Below, piece by piece: positions 45,234-53,415 of a stretch of DNA of 57,461 bases. The notes below the pieces were generated by a model. The model worked only from the letters and a program-made list of their open reading frames with translations. It had not been told where the DNA came from and did not search any database. Location: NCBI GenBank assembly GCA_022487055.1, contig JAKVJJ010000010.1:1-57461 (forward strand). The letters run 5' to 3'. Position 1 is the stretch's first letter. Every line of letters starts with the position of its first letter. This DNA comes from Oscillospiraceae bacterium (GTDB lineage: Bacteria; Bacillota; Clostridia; Oscillospirales; Acutalibacteraceae). Made by a program: the position numbers and the translations under genes.

Positions 45234-46367
45234 TTAGGCCTGATAAACAATTCTTCCACCGACAATGGTCATCACAACGTGTAAATTCTGGTCGAGCACT
45301 GTAAAATCGGCCTTTTTTCCGACTTCAATGCTGCCCACACAGTTGCCCATGCCAATTTCCCGCGCGGGATTGCTTGTGGCTGAACGAATAATCTGCTCCA
45401 GCGGGACACCAAAGGAGTAGAGATTCTGCACTTCCTGTGCCAGATTAGTGGTGGAACCGGCAATCGTTCCGTCCTTGAGAAGTGCGTGGCCGCCTTGGAC
45501 AAAGACATCCTGCCCGCCAAGGTCGAATGTGCCGTCCCCCAGCCCTGCCGCGCGCATGGAGTCACTGATGATAACCGTACGCTGTGCGCCCAGAGCACGG
45601 AAAGCCATGCGCAGAACCGCCGGATGGATATGGAAGCCGTCACAAATCAGTTCGGCGGAAACATCTGAGGAATCCAACACAGCGCCCACTGCGCCGGGTT
45701 TCCGATGATGCAGACCGGTCATAGCATTAAAAAGATGGGTGACGTGCCGAATCCCTGCCGTGAAAGCTTGCTGTGCCTGCTCATAATCCGCCACACTGTG
45801 TGCCAGCGAAACGGTGCAAAACTGTCCCGCCTGATGGATGAACTTCTCAGCGCCCGGCTGTTCCGGCGCAATATCCACCATCCGGACAACCTCGCCGGTG
45901 CTGTGGTACAGCTCCAGAAAGCGCTCCGCATCCGGTGTCCGAATACATTCCTTTTTCTGCGCACCGATTTGTTCCGGCGAAATATAAGGCCCCTCCATAT
46001 TGGCACCAAGAATGCGGGCACCCTCCGGTGGCTTTGCCATACATTTCCGCACAGCATTCAGCGCGCGCCGGATTTCTTTTTCCGGTATCGTCATAGTGGT
46101 GGGACAAAAAGAAGTGACACCGAATTTCGGCAGCGTCTTTGCCATCACAGACAGTGCCTGCACTGTTCCGTCGCAGGTGTCCGCACCGGCACATCCATGA
46201 ATATGCGTGTCTACAAAACCGGGCGCCAACAGACAATCCCCAAGCTGCAGCGTTTCTTCTCCCGGCAGATGATTTTCCACAGCAGTAATAGTGTCGCCCT
46301 CAACCAACACATCAGCCCGACGCAGACAAAACTGCCCATCAAATATCCGCACATTTTTCATCAGCAT
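45234..46367 (-). CDS. nagA: N-acetylglucosamine-6-phosphate deacetylase
   Basis: A 377-residue amidohydrolase of amino sugar catabolism, converting GlcNAc-6-P to glucosamine-6-P and acetate. The start at 46367 (MLMKNVRIFDG) is preceded by a weak AGGGAA element. Metal and substrate residues are visible: HIHGCAGAD near 57, the Glu of ANMEGPYIS near 127, SLAHSV near 195 and HLFNAM near 217. ISDSMRAAG near 270 contains the catalytic Asp. No nagB or PTS gene is next to it. It is convergent with the aro cluster. Confidence 0.93.
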   Translation of the reverse strand: MLMKNVRIFDGQFCLRRADVLVEGDTITAVENHLPGEETLQLGDCLLAPGFVDTHIHGCAGADTCDGTVQALSVMAKTLPKFGVTSFCPTTMTIPEKEIRRALNAVRKCMAKPPEGARILGANMEGPYISPEQIGAQKKECIRTPDAERFLELYHSTGEVVRMVDIAPEQPGAEKFIHQAGQFCTVSLAHSVADYEQAQQAFTAGIRHVTHLFNAMTGLHHRKPGAVGAVLDSSDVSAELICDGFHIHPAVLRMAFRALGAQRTVIISDSMRAAGLGDGTFDLGGQDVFVQGGHALLKDGTIAGSTTNLAQEVQNLYSFGVPLEQIIRSATSNPAREIGMGNCVGSIEVGKKADFTVLDQNLHVVMTIVGGRIVYQA

Positions 46368-46398
46368 AGTTGGTTCCCTTTCCCTGCCATACTGAGTT

Positions 46399-46833
46399 TT
46401 ACCGCTTTTGATACAAAACAATCTGCGGATCTGTTCCGTTACAACCATATTCGCATACTAACAAATAATCATCATCTGCAACTAATCCATAGCATCTACC
46501 CTTGTCATTCTTCTCAACCTGATTTCCCAAATAGATATTATTGTCCTTTAGCAACTTAACTTTTTCTCCATTTGGAAGTTGATATTCCAGGTTCACATAA
46601 CAGCCGCACAACGGAAACAGTTCCGTTATGGAAGGCATATCAGGAATCCCAAGTGCATTGAATTCTGCAATCGCACGGTTTTTATATACGCAAAATTTCT
46701 CTTTGCCACCTGCTTTATAACATTCCGCTACAACGCAGTTGCCACCAAATGGATGCCCGTCTGTTTCCAAGCAGCCTTTGCACTTTTCTTTCATGCCACA
46801 GTCGTCACAATTTGCACCACATATCGTTGCCAT
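46399..46833 (-). CDS. Cysteine-rich DUF3795-like protein
   Basis: A 144-residue protein. The N-terminal ICGANCDDCGMKEKCKGC has the Cys spacing of DUF3795-type proteins and could bind metal. In total about a dozen Cys lie in the chain, most of them before residue 80. The C-terminal half is a beta-rich stretch without motifs. The biochemical role is unknown. GGAGATG precedes the ATG. It marks the approximate start of the AT-richer accessory region. Confidence 0.65.
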   Translation of the reverse strand: MATICGANCDDCGMKEKCKGCLETDGHPFGGNCVVAECYKAGGKEKFCVYKNRAIAEFNALGIPDMPSITELFPLCGCYVNLEYQLPNGEKVKLLKDNNIYLGNQVEKNDKGRCYGLVADDDYLLVCEYGCNGTDPQIVLYQKR

Positions 46834-46922
46834 TCTTTACATCTCCAATGTAAAATTTAAAATTTTCTCTGCATTAAAAACAGTTACCCTTCCTATTGTT
46901 AACGGCAGAAGATTCACACCTA

Positions 46923-48263
46923 TTATAGACTCTCTGCTGAAGATTTCAACGCTGCTTTTCTGTCCATGCCAAGATAATAGACTGTGATAAATATAGTCAA
47001 AACCTCTGTGACAGGGCTTACAATCCAGAGCCCTGTAATTCCGAATATTGCAGGCAAAACGAATATTGCGATCAGCAAAATAACAAGGCCTCTTGCCGAT
47101 GAGATAATCGCAGATTCTTTTGCACATCCAATCGATGTGAAGTACATTGATGCAATACAGTTGATGCCGGCAAACGGAAAAGCAATCATATCTATTAGGA
47201 TTCCGCGGGAAGCCATGCTGACGATTGATTTGTCCGATATAAACATACTGCAATAGGGATTTGTAACAAACAACATAATAATCATGATTACAACTGCTGT
47301 CCCTATTACAAGAAAAGATGTCTTTCTGCGAATATCGATTGCTGTTTGTCGGTCGCGTGCTCCGAATACGAAACTGACAAGCGGTATGATTCCCTGCCCA
47401 AATCCGATGATAACCATGCTGTAAATATATGAAACAAATCCAACGATTGTAAAAGCGGTCAATACATTTACGCCGAACCTGCTAAGGATAACATAATTAT
47501 ACGCACTCATGGAAAAAAACATCGTCATTTCCCCGATGAATTCCGAGCTGCCATTTAAAATCATTTCTTTTTGCACTGCACCATCAAAGTGAAAGCGCGC
47601 GAATTGATAGATTTTGGCTGATTTTCTTATAAAGATCAAGTTTAATACAAGAGCCGCCAGTGACGCGAGGAGAGATGAGAATGCGATTCCCCTGATCCCA
47701 AGTTGGAAAACCGCGGCAAAAAGATAATCTAAAACGGTATTGATGATAAGCGTAAGTATGCTCGTCATCATGAAAAACTGTGGATGGCCTTCTCCTCTTA
47801 TGAACATACCAAGGGAAGAGTTTATAATCATGATGGGAAGCTCGATAAGCATGATGAAATAGTAATCCGTGAAAAACCTTGCAACCTCTCCGTTCAATCC
47901 CATCAAGCTAACGAGCGGTCTCATCAAGATAAAAATAGCGATACTTATCACCGCTGATACAATCGTGCAGACAGTCATTGTCTGATTGAAAACATCGCGC
48001 GCTTTATCAATATCACCCGCTCCATAGAGTCTGCCCGCTATGGCGATTCCTCCAACCGATATCATAAGTCCGACAGCCAGATACAGATAAACGATTGGAA
48101 GTCCGAGCTCTATAGCGCTCATACCTGCACTTCCGACATAATTTCCCGTAAAAATTCCATCCACAATATTGATGAGTGATGTCAGGACCATCGCTATGAT
48201 AGACGGCACTGAAAACTGCAGTATCATTTTCAGTTTGTTGTTTTTAATGCTCTCCAGATTCAT
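46923..48263 (-). CDS. MATE family efflux transporter
   Basis: A 446-residue inner-membrane protein with about twelve helices. FSVPSIIAMVLTSLINIVDGIFTGNYVG at the N-terminus and GFGQGIIPLVSFVFGARD near residue 270 are typical of the MATE fold, which exports drugs or metabolites using Na+ or H+ gradients. GGAGGG precedes the ATG. It lies 91 nt downstream of, and in the same direction as, an AraC-type regulator that probably controls it. Codon use and AT content differ from the core genes to the left. Confidence 0.9.
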   Translation of the reverse strand: MNLESIKNNKLKMILQFSVPSIIAMVLTSLINIVDGIFTGNYVGSAGMSAIELGLPIVYLYLAVGLMISVGGIAIAGRLYGAGDIDKARDVFNQTMTVCTIVSAVISIAIFILMRPLVSLMGLNGEVARFFTDYYFIMLIELPIMIINSSLGMFIRGEGHPQFFMMTSILTLIINTVLDYLFAAVFQLGIRGIAFSSLLASLAALVLNLIFIRKSAKIYQFARFHFDGAVQKEMILNGSSEFIGEMTMFFSMSAYNYVILSRFGVNVLTAFTIVGFVSYIYSMVIIGFGQGIIPLVSFVFGARDRQTAIDIRRKTSFLVIGTAVVIMIIMLFVTNPYCSMFISDKSIVSMASRGILIDMIAFPFAGINCIASMYFTSIGCAKESAIISSARGLVILLIAIFVLPAIFGITGLWIVSPVTEVLTIFITVYYLGMDRKAALKSSAESL

Positions 48264-48354
48264 ACTTTTCCCTCCATGATAGGTTACTTGAACTTTTTAT
48301 CATGATAGCAGGAAATGTAAAAATATACTTCTGAATCTGTGCTGTGTTTCCGTG

Positions 48355-49230
48355 TCATTTAATGGGAATGCAAACGTCAAACTCCATGTAATATGTATTT
48401 TCCTCGACCTTGTGATACAGGTCGTACGAATATCTGGAATCAAGGCTATATCCGCAAAGTGGAAGCCATATTCCCATCAATTTTCTGTGGAACTGATTGA
48501 TTTCACTGAGGTATCCTTTGAACGGGCATACTGCGAATTTCCCACCGCTTATCGTTCCGAAAGCAGCAGAGTCCGGAAGCTTTAGTTTTGTTATGCCTCC
48601 GCATTTTTCTGCCGCAGCGTTGATTCCTTCATCACTCATACAAATATCATACAGGCATTTATTTTTATCCGTAATGGAAGGATCGTCAAATGTTCTTTCA
48701 AAATAAAGGGTTTGATCGGTATGGAATCTATCATATCTTTTACAAAAGTCAGACCAACAATTTTTCATTTCACTGTAATTTCCGATGCGACGTTCATAAA
48801 CGATAGAATACTGCGGCATTTGTCTGATGGAAACGGTGGAGTTGATTTCATCATATATCATTCTTACGCTTTTATTCTCCGGATTGAGCAGTTCGTTATG
48901 ATGACCGAATCGCTCCCGGCGAAACTCTACTGGTGACCTGTCAAAATAATCTTTGAACGCTGAACTGTAATTTGACGGACTGTATCCATACTCTCCGGCT
49001 ATGTCCGTTATGCTTCTTGTGCTTTCGGATTTCAGCATGAATGCGCTGAATTCAAGCTTTTTCTTTTTAATGAAGGCATAAACGCTCTCGCCCGTCTGCT
49101 GTTTAAATATCCTTGTGAAATAGAATCTGGAGACATGACAGTGTTCAGCGACTTTGGCAGCCGTCACATTTTCACCGATATGAAGCAGAATATATTCGAT
49201 TGCATGATTAATCAGCTCTGAAATATTCAT
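48355..49230 (-). CDS. AraC family regulator with GyrI-like effector-binding domain
   Basis: A 291-residue protein. The N-terminal AraC DNA-binding domain (about 1-105) has two helix-turn-helix units; VTAAKVAEHCHVSRFYFTRIFKQ and DIAGEYGYSPSNYSSAFKDYF are visible. The C-terminal domain (about 125-291) follows the GyrI/Rob pattern, beginning SIRQMPQYSIVYERRIGNYSE and ending MEFDVCIPI, which binds hydrophobic or cationic drugs in relatives. Position and domain pair suggest that it switches on the downstream MATE pump when it binds a toxic compound. Confidence 0.88.
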   Translation of the reverse strand: MNISELINHAIEYILLHIGENVTAAKVAEHCHVSRFYFTRIFKQQTGESVYAFIKKKKLEFSAFMLKSESTRSITDIAGEYGYSPSNYSSAFKDYFDRSPVEFRRERFGHHNELLNPENKSVRMIYDEINSTVSIRQMPQYSIVYERRIGNYSEMKNCWSDFCKRYDRFHTDQTLYFERTFDDPSITDKNKCLYDICMSDEGINAAAEKCGGITKLKLPDSAAFGTISGGKFAVCPFKGYLSEINQFHRKLMGIWLPLCGYSLDSRYSYDLYHKVEENTYYMEFDVCIPIK

Positions 49231-49405
49231 TAAATAAATTTATCCTCTACAGCTTCCGAACCACCTACCAAATCGGCAGAGTGTTCGTTCTCAGTTTCAT
49301 AATCCGTATATGCCAAGACTCATCTTCCATTGTCCCCATCAAATTTTTCCAATAGACAATTTGCCTATAGGGCATTTACTCAATTTGATTTCCGACTTGA
49401 ATTGA

Positions 49406-50095
49406 TCAGTAAATTGCTTTCTTTGCCGCCTCCTGTCCGTGAATCTGCGTTGTGTCAAAAACAGGAAGTACAGAATCTTTCTGTTTAATAAGGAGTCCGA
49501 TTTCTGTGCAGCCTAAAATAACGCCTTGTGCTCCTTTTAACTTCATTTTTTTGATGATTTCCTGATATTGGACCCGTGATTTGTCCGAAATAATGCCAAG
49601 ACAAAGTTCATCATAAATTATATGGTTTATAGTCTCAATGTCACATTCTTCTGGAATGAGTACAGAAATGCCTTTTTTGATGAGCCTCTCTTTATAAAAG
49701 TCCTGCGTCATTGTGTATTTTGTTCCCAACAAGGCAACAGCAGAAATATGGCTCCTAATCAAAACATCCGCCGTCGCATCTGCAATATGCAGGATGGGAA
49801 TCGAAATCATATTTTGAATTTGCGGAGCAACCTTATGCATCGTGTTCGTGCAGATTACAATAAAATCCGCCCCAGCTTTTTCCAGATTCTTTGCAGCTGC
49901 GCCAAGAATATCTGCGCTTTTCTGCCATTCCCCTTTTGACTGACAATCTTCAATTTCAGCAAAGTCAACACTATAAAGCAATATTTTGGCTGAATGCAAG
50001 CCACCCAGTTTTTCTTTAACATATTCATTGATGATTTGATAGTAAGTGACGGTGCTTTCCCAACTCATTCCGCCTATTAATCCAATCGTTTTCAT
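49406..50095 (-). CDS. Aspartate/glutamate racemase family protein
   Basis: A 229-residue two-domain enzyme of the cofactor-independent racemase family. IGLIGGMSWESTVTYY begins it. The two catalytic Cys are in VICTNTMHK near residue 81 and VILGCTEIGL near 192. The substrate (Asp, Glu or another amino acid) cannot be decided. GGAAAGG precedes the ATG. It is separated from the regulator downstream by 175 nt. Confidence 0.85.
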   Translation of the reverse strand: MKTIGLIGGMSWESTVTYYQIINEYVKEKLGGLHSAKILLYSVDFAEIEDCQSKGEWQKSADILGAAAKNLEKAGADFIVICTNTMHKVAPQIQNMISIPILHIADATADVLIRSHISAVALLGTKYTMTQDFYKERLIKKGISVLIPEECDIETINHIIYDELCLGIISDKSRVQYQEIIKKMKLKGAQGVILGCTEIGLLIKQKDSVLPVFDTTQIHGQEAAKKAIY

Positions 50096-50488
50096 GTTTT
50101 ATCCTTTCCAATTCCTATTTTTCGCCTTGCCGTTTATCCAAAGCACTGAAAATGCGGCATCTCAATCCTTTGATAGTTCCGAAAGTCCTATCGTTTAATA
50201 CGTTTCAGGAATCCGCTTGCCACTTCTCAAAAGGATGAAGCAATATCTCAAAAAACACTGTTTCGGGACTTTTTAAGTGCTACCCGTTTATGTTGAATGA
50301 TAAATAATAACGGACTCGACTAATAAAATATAACGGACTGAGACCGATGCTTTTTCACACTTTACTCGGAGTTTCTGCACTTTTTCGTCAACTTTTGATA
50401 AATAATAGCGGACTCAAGCGCAACTGTTTGTTACAGAATTATCCAATCAATATTATAAACATTATGTGAAGTTCCGAGAATGCTTGTG
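50096..50488. other. 393-nt gene-free AT-rich stretch with short repeats
   Basis: No coding region is supported. The stretch holds two near-identical 19-mers, GATAAATAATA(A/G)CGGACTC, at 50299-50317 and 50397-50415, and a related AATATAACGGACTGA near 50327-50341. They may be remnants of a mobile element or a repeated site. No promoter or terminator is clear. Confidence 0.4.
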
Positions 50489-51084
50489 CTATATTCGGTA
50501 TTCTACAATGTTTTGCAACTTTTTTCTGGGACGATTTGCTGGTCTTTCATCAGGGTAACCGATTGCAATTGCGACAATCAGCTGCTTATCTGTATTCAAC
50601 CACTTGCATAGTTCTGAGTATGCGAAAAACGTATTCCAATCCAAAGTGTACCCAATCCTAAATCTTCCGCAACAAGAAGCATATTTTCAATAGCTGCTCC
50701 GATAGACTGTATATCAACAATTTCAGTTACTTTGTCTTCATTTTGAATATTTTGAAAAGGAGGACCGGCCTCTTCGTTTAAAACCATAATTACAATTGGT
50801 GCCTGTTTCATGATGTTTAGTGTGTTTTGAGCATCTGCAATTCCGGTTCTGCTTCCAGGTAATAATGCATCACCGTTTTTCTCTCGATCAATCCCATGCT
50901 GAAATGCTTCTAACATATTTTCCTTTTCTTTGCCACCAACAATAATAAAACGCTATGGTTGCTTGTTCTTTCCTGAAGGGGCTCGAATTCCGACACTTAT
51001 GATTTTATTTATTGTTTCTATTTGTACCGGGATTGATTTGTATTTTCGAATACTTTTTCTGCCTTCTATAGCTTTTATGCTCAT
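50489..51084 (-). pseudogene. Nitroreductase family protein, broken
   Basis: Reading down from the ATG at 51084, the product begins like a small nitroreductase (MSIKAIEGRKSIRKYKS, then RAPSGKNKQP), then meets an in-frame TAG where a Trp is normally found (KNKQPW). The frame continues as RFIIVGGKEKEN and through PIVIMVLNEE to GLGTLWIG, where a one-base loss near 50620 shifts the reading. The remaining family end (FFAYSELCKWLNTDKQLIVAIAIGYP) continues in the next frame to a stop at 50489. A functional flavoenzyme is therefore unlikely unless the reading is a sequencing error. Confidence 0.8.
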
Positions 51085-51190
51085 GATAATACCCCTTTAA
51101 ATTTGTGTTGATTTCTTGTTATTCCGCTATGCGCACGCGTGCGTAACATGCCGTATATATGTCAATACTCCTGCCAACGAAGTGGATTAT

Positions 51191-51390
51191 ATGCAAATGG
51201 ATAGATCATGTTCAATCGTAGAACAGTATTTGTCTTACCTTATTACAATCAAAGGACGCAGCAAGAATACTGTGATTAAATATCGTCTGGATTTACTACA
51301 ATTTTTCAGATATGTTGCAGATGCAAGGGGAGAGGAGCATTCTGATTTTCATTTTGCCACCATCAACTATATCTGTTCGGTTAGTCTCGA
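51191..51390 (+). pseudogene. Tyrosine recombinase (Xer/phage integrase) N-terminal fragment
   Basis: About 66 residues remain from the ATG at 51191. MQMDRSCSIVEQYLSYLITIKGRSKNTVIKYR then LDLLQFFRYV is the SAM-like core-binding domain of tyrosine recombinases of the XerC/D type. The coding sequence is interrupted within 'SVSLDD' at the left boundary of the IS3-family element. The catalytic domain with its Arg/His/Arg/Tyr residues is not found on the other side of the element, so that part was probably lost. Confidence 0.75.
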
Positions 51391-51423
51391 TGACCTGCCC
51401 CAAAAAGTCGTCCAGATAGAAAG

Positions 51424-52202
51424 TTAGTAATCACCTGAGATTTTCAAGGCATATTCTGTTGGCGTCAAATTATTAAGAGAACTGTGCGGGCGAAGGTGGT
51501 TATATTCATTTCGCCAATCTTCAATGATTTCTCTGGTCTCGTAGAGATTTTTAAACAAGTTTTGGTTTAGGCATTTATCTCGAAGCTTTCCATTAAAACT
51601 TTCGATATAACCGTTCTGGGTTGGGCGATCCGGATCCGTAAAAACAGGTTCTACATGATGGTCGTAACTCCATGCATTTAGTGAATTTCCAGTGAATTCA
51701 GAACCATTGTCTGTTAAAATCTCTTTTGGAAGGCCACGAAACAGGGCAATGCGGTTGAGCACATCTGCAACTCTTTTGCCTGTGAGGGAGCTGCCCACTT
51801 CCAATGCCAAACATTCTCGCGTGGCTTCATCAATTACAGTTAAGATTCGAATGTGGTTTCCAGACCGAGTACGGTCTGAAACAAAATCCATTGACCATCT
51901 GGAATTTGCTGAAAGAGATGTTCTGTCCGGCATTCCGTGCTTTTCGTATTTCTTCTTTTTGTTCCGCTGTTTCAAGGCCAATCCAGCTTCTTTGTACAGT
52001 CGGTATGTTCTTTTTATGGTTGATATGAATATTTTCCCGTTGGAGCATAACATGCAAACGCCGATAGCCAAAACGCTTCCATCGGCTTGCCAACTGTGTT
52101 AACCGGTCTATTATTTCTTTATCTTCTGGTTTATCCACTGGAACATATCGTTTGCTGCTTCGGCCAAAATCCAATAGCCTGCACGTTCTGCGCTCGCTCA
52201 GT
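51424..52202 (-). pseudogene. IS3-family transposase OrfB, frameshifted
   Basis: The DDE transposase is spread over two frames. From the right, LSERRTCRLLDFGRSSKRYVP to LQRENIHINHK is in one frame. After a five-A run (52011-52015 in plus-strand T) the next frame continues RTYRLYKEAGLALK. It then contains the rve core WSMDFVSDR (first Asp), LTDNGSEF (second Asp) and NGYIESFNGKLRDKCL (Glu), and ends at 51424. One base removed from the A run would restore the frame. All three catalytic residues are still present. Confidence 0.85.
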
Positions 52203-52436
52203 TGGATGGTTATCCAGAGTGAGGTTGGCCACCAGCTCTTTTAGCTGGTGATTTTCTTCTTCCAACTGTTTTAGGTGTCTTGCCTCACTGATATACATTC
52301 CGCCATATTTACTTTTCCAGCGGTAAAATGTCTGCTCAGAGATATTGTATTCCCGAACAATATCCGCAGCCTTTTTTCCTGTTTCATGCTCTTTTAATAT
52401 TCTAATGATCTGCTCTTCACTGAATCGTTTTTTCAT
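52131..52436 (-). pseudogene. IS3-family transposase OrfA with abnormal C-terminus
   Basis: The helix-turn-helix part is intact: MKKRFSEEQIIRILKEHETG then EYNISEQTFYRWKSKYGGM. A leucine-zipper region follows (LKQLEEENHQLKELVANLTLDN). After LDN the family ending is missing; the frame runs into OrfB sequence read out of phase. This indicates an internal deletion of perhaps 60-100 bp at the orfA/orfB junction (near 52203-52208). The start at 52436 has GGAGTG. Confidence 0.75.
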
Positions 52437-52574
52437 GTTAATCACTCCATCTGTATTTTATCATATTGTGACTAACTTTTCCATTGGTTCAGTTTTCGGG
52501 GTTCAGGTCAGTTCAGGTCAGCTGTAGTACAACATTAAATATTAAAGCTTCTGCTGCCTTGAAGGAAAATAACG

Positions 52575-52610
52575 AAAACCCGCATGGATGTTAAATCCAT
52601 GCGGGTTTTT
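52575..52610. terminator. Strong hairpin right of the IS element
   Basis: AAAACCCGCATGGAT and ATCCATGCGGGTTTT pair perfectly around a 5-nt loop, with T residues on the right and A residues on the left. It probably ended a gene destroyed by the insertion or terminates the nuclease-like gene transcript. The rest of 52511-52764 shows no gene. Confidence 0.75.
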
Positions 52611-52764
52611 AGGTGTGTCATTTGCTCAATTTAAATGCAGACTTTTGACGCAAGTTTTCATTGAGAAAAGAAAAGGGCCATCCCAGCAATTTATTCACTC
52701 TCTGTAAGCCGATTTGGCCATAACATAAAAGTCAGAAGTTTATACATATGAAAAAAGGTAATTT

Positions 52765-53415
52765 TCAACTAATTACTTCTGCAAAATTATAAAAAAGGTG
52801 ACGCAACTCGATTACTCCAATACTATCAGATGTGTATTCACAATAATATTCTCCATACTCAGCGTCGCACTGTGCCAACGAAAATGGAGTCGCAACAACA
52901 TCTGTCAATAAGGTCTTCTGTAACTGGCTGATTTTGGTCGCAGAATCCGAAATATTAATAGCTTTGACGACATATGCAAACATAATATTCTTTTTATGAT
53001 AAGATGAATACTTGGGAGGAGTAGAAACAAAACGGCTGACACCATTAATGATGTATTCTTTATTTAAGTGCTGAGTTCCATCAATTCGTTTGCATTCAAT
53101 CAGGAAATAGCAATTTGAGTTACTGAACAAATCAGAGGAAATTACCTGTATGTCTGATCGACCAATGAACTGATCTGTTTTAGGGTCAAAATTTTCAGGG
53201 GCTTGGGGTTCATAACGAAACTCTGATGCACCGTTGTTAAGGTAACATGCAATCAAACGATTTGTAATTTTATCTTCATTATTTTTTAACATGTTTCCTG
53301 TGCTATGGCAATTTGCTTTCATCTGTGAGCTACATTGTATTAGATGAGCGATTATTCTCTTGAGGCTTCCTGCAGCAAACAAGGCATTAATAGATTCGTT
53401 TTTAAATCCTCCCAT
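52765..53415 (-). CDS. PD-(D/E)XK-like nuclease candidate coupled to the methyltransferase
   Basis: A 216-residue soluble protein with no recognised name. A pattern compatible with the PD-(D/E)XK nuclease fold is visible: Glu 47 in a helix (NNEDKITNRL), Asp 88 in a strand (GRSDIQVIS), and ECK at 107-109 in the next strand (YFLIECKRIDG). Later helices could be NGVSRFVSTPP and LQKTLLTDV. Its ATG overlaps the stop of the upstream methyltransferase (TAATG), so the two are made together. A restriction or related cleavage role is inferred. The alternative is a non-catalytic accessory or specificity protein. Confidence 0.6.
   Translation of the reverse strand: MGGFKNESINALFAAGSLKRIIAHLIQCSSQMKANCHSTGNMLKNNEDKITNRLIACYLNNGASEFRYEPQAPENFDPKTDQFIGRSDIQVISSDLFSNSNCYFLIECKRIDGTQHLNKEYIINGVSRFVSTPPKYSSYHKKNIMFAYVVKAINISDSATKISQLQKTLLTDVVATPFSLAQCDAEYGEYYCEYTSDSIGVIELRHLFYNFAEVIS

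Larger units (their letters stand above)
51391..52510 (-). mobile_element. Decayed IS3-family (IS407-like group) insertion sequence
   Basis: The element is about 1.12 kb, with orfA and orfB reading leftwards. Ends are imperfect inverted repeats: TGACCTGCCCC-AAAAAGT at the left and, read inward from the right, TGACCTGAACCCC-GAAAACT. Both share the nearby GAAA(A)GTTAGT. The right side carries a tandem duplication of GTTCAGGTCA (52501-52520), so the exact right end may be 52510 or 52520. No clear target duplication is visible. Internal deletion and a frameshift (see the two ORF entries) make it non-autonomous. Confidence 0.8.

Noticed and set aside
45046-45237. Possible 63-codon plus-strand gene between pheA and nagA
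   Set aside because: It begins inside the pheA terminator and has no ribosome-binding site; the region is better read as intergenic with an inverted repeat.
51424-52202. Programmed frameshifting in the IS OrfB at the A run
   Set aside because: IS3-family frameshifting occurs at the orfA/orfB junction, not in mid-OrfB, and that junction is itself deleted here; ordinary decay is simpler.
52575-52610. Perfect inverted repeat right of the IS as an attachment or IS end
   Set aside because: It is 65-100 nt past the IS end and has the shape of an intrinsic terminator with A and T flanks; no second copy was seen on the other side.
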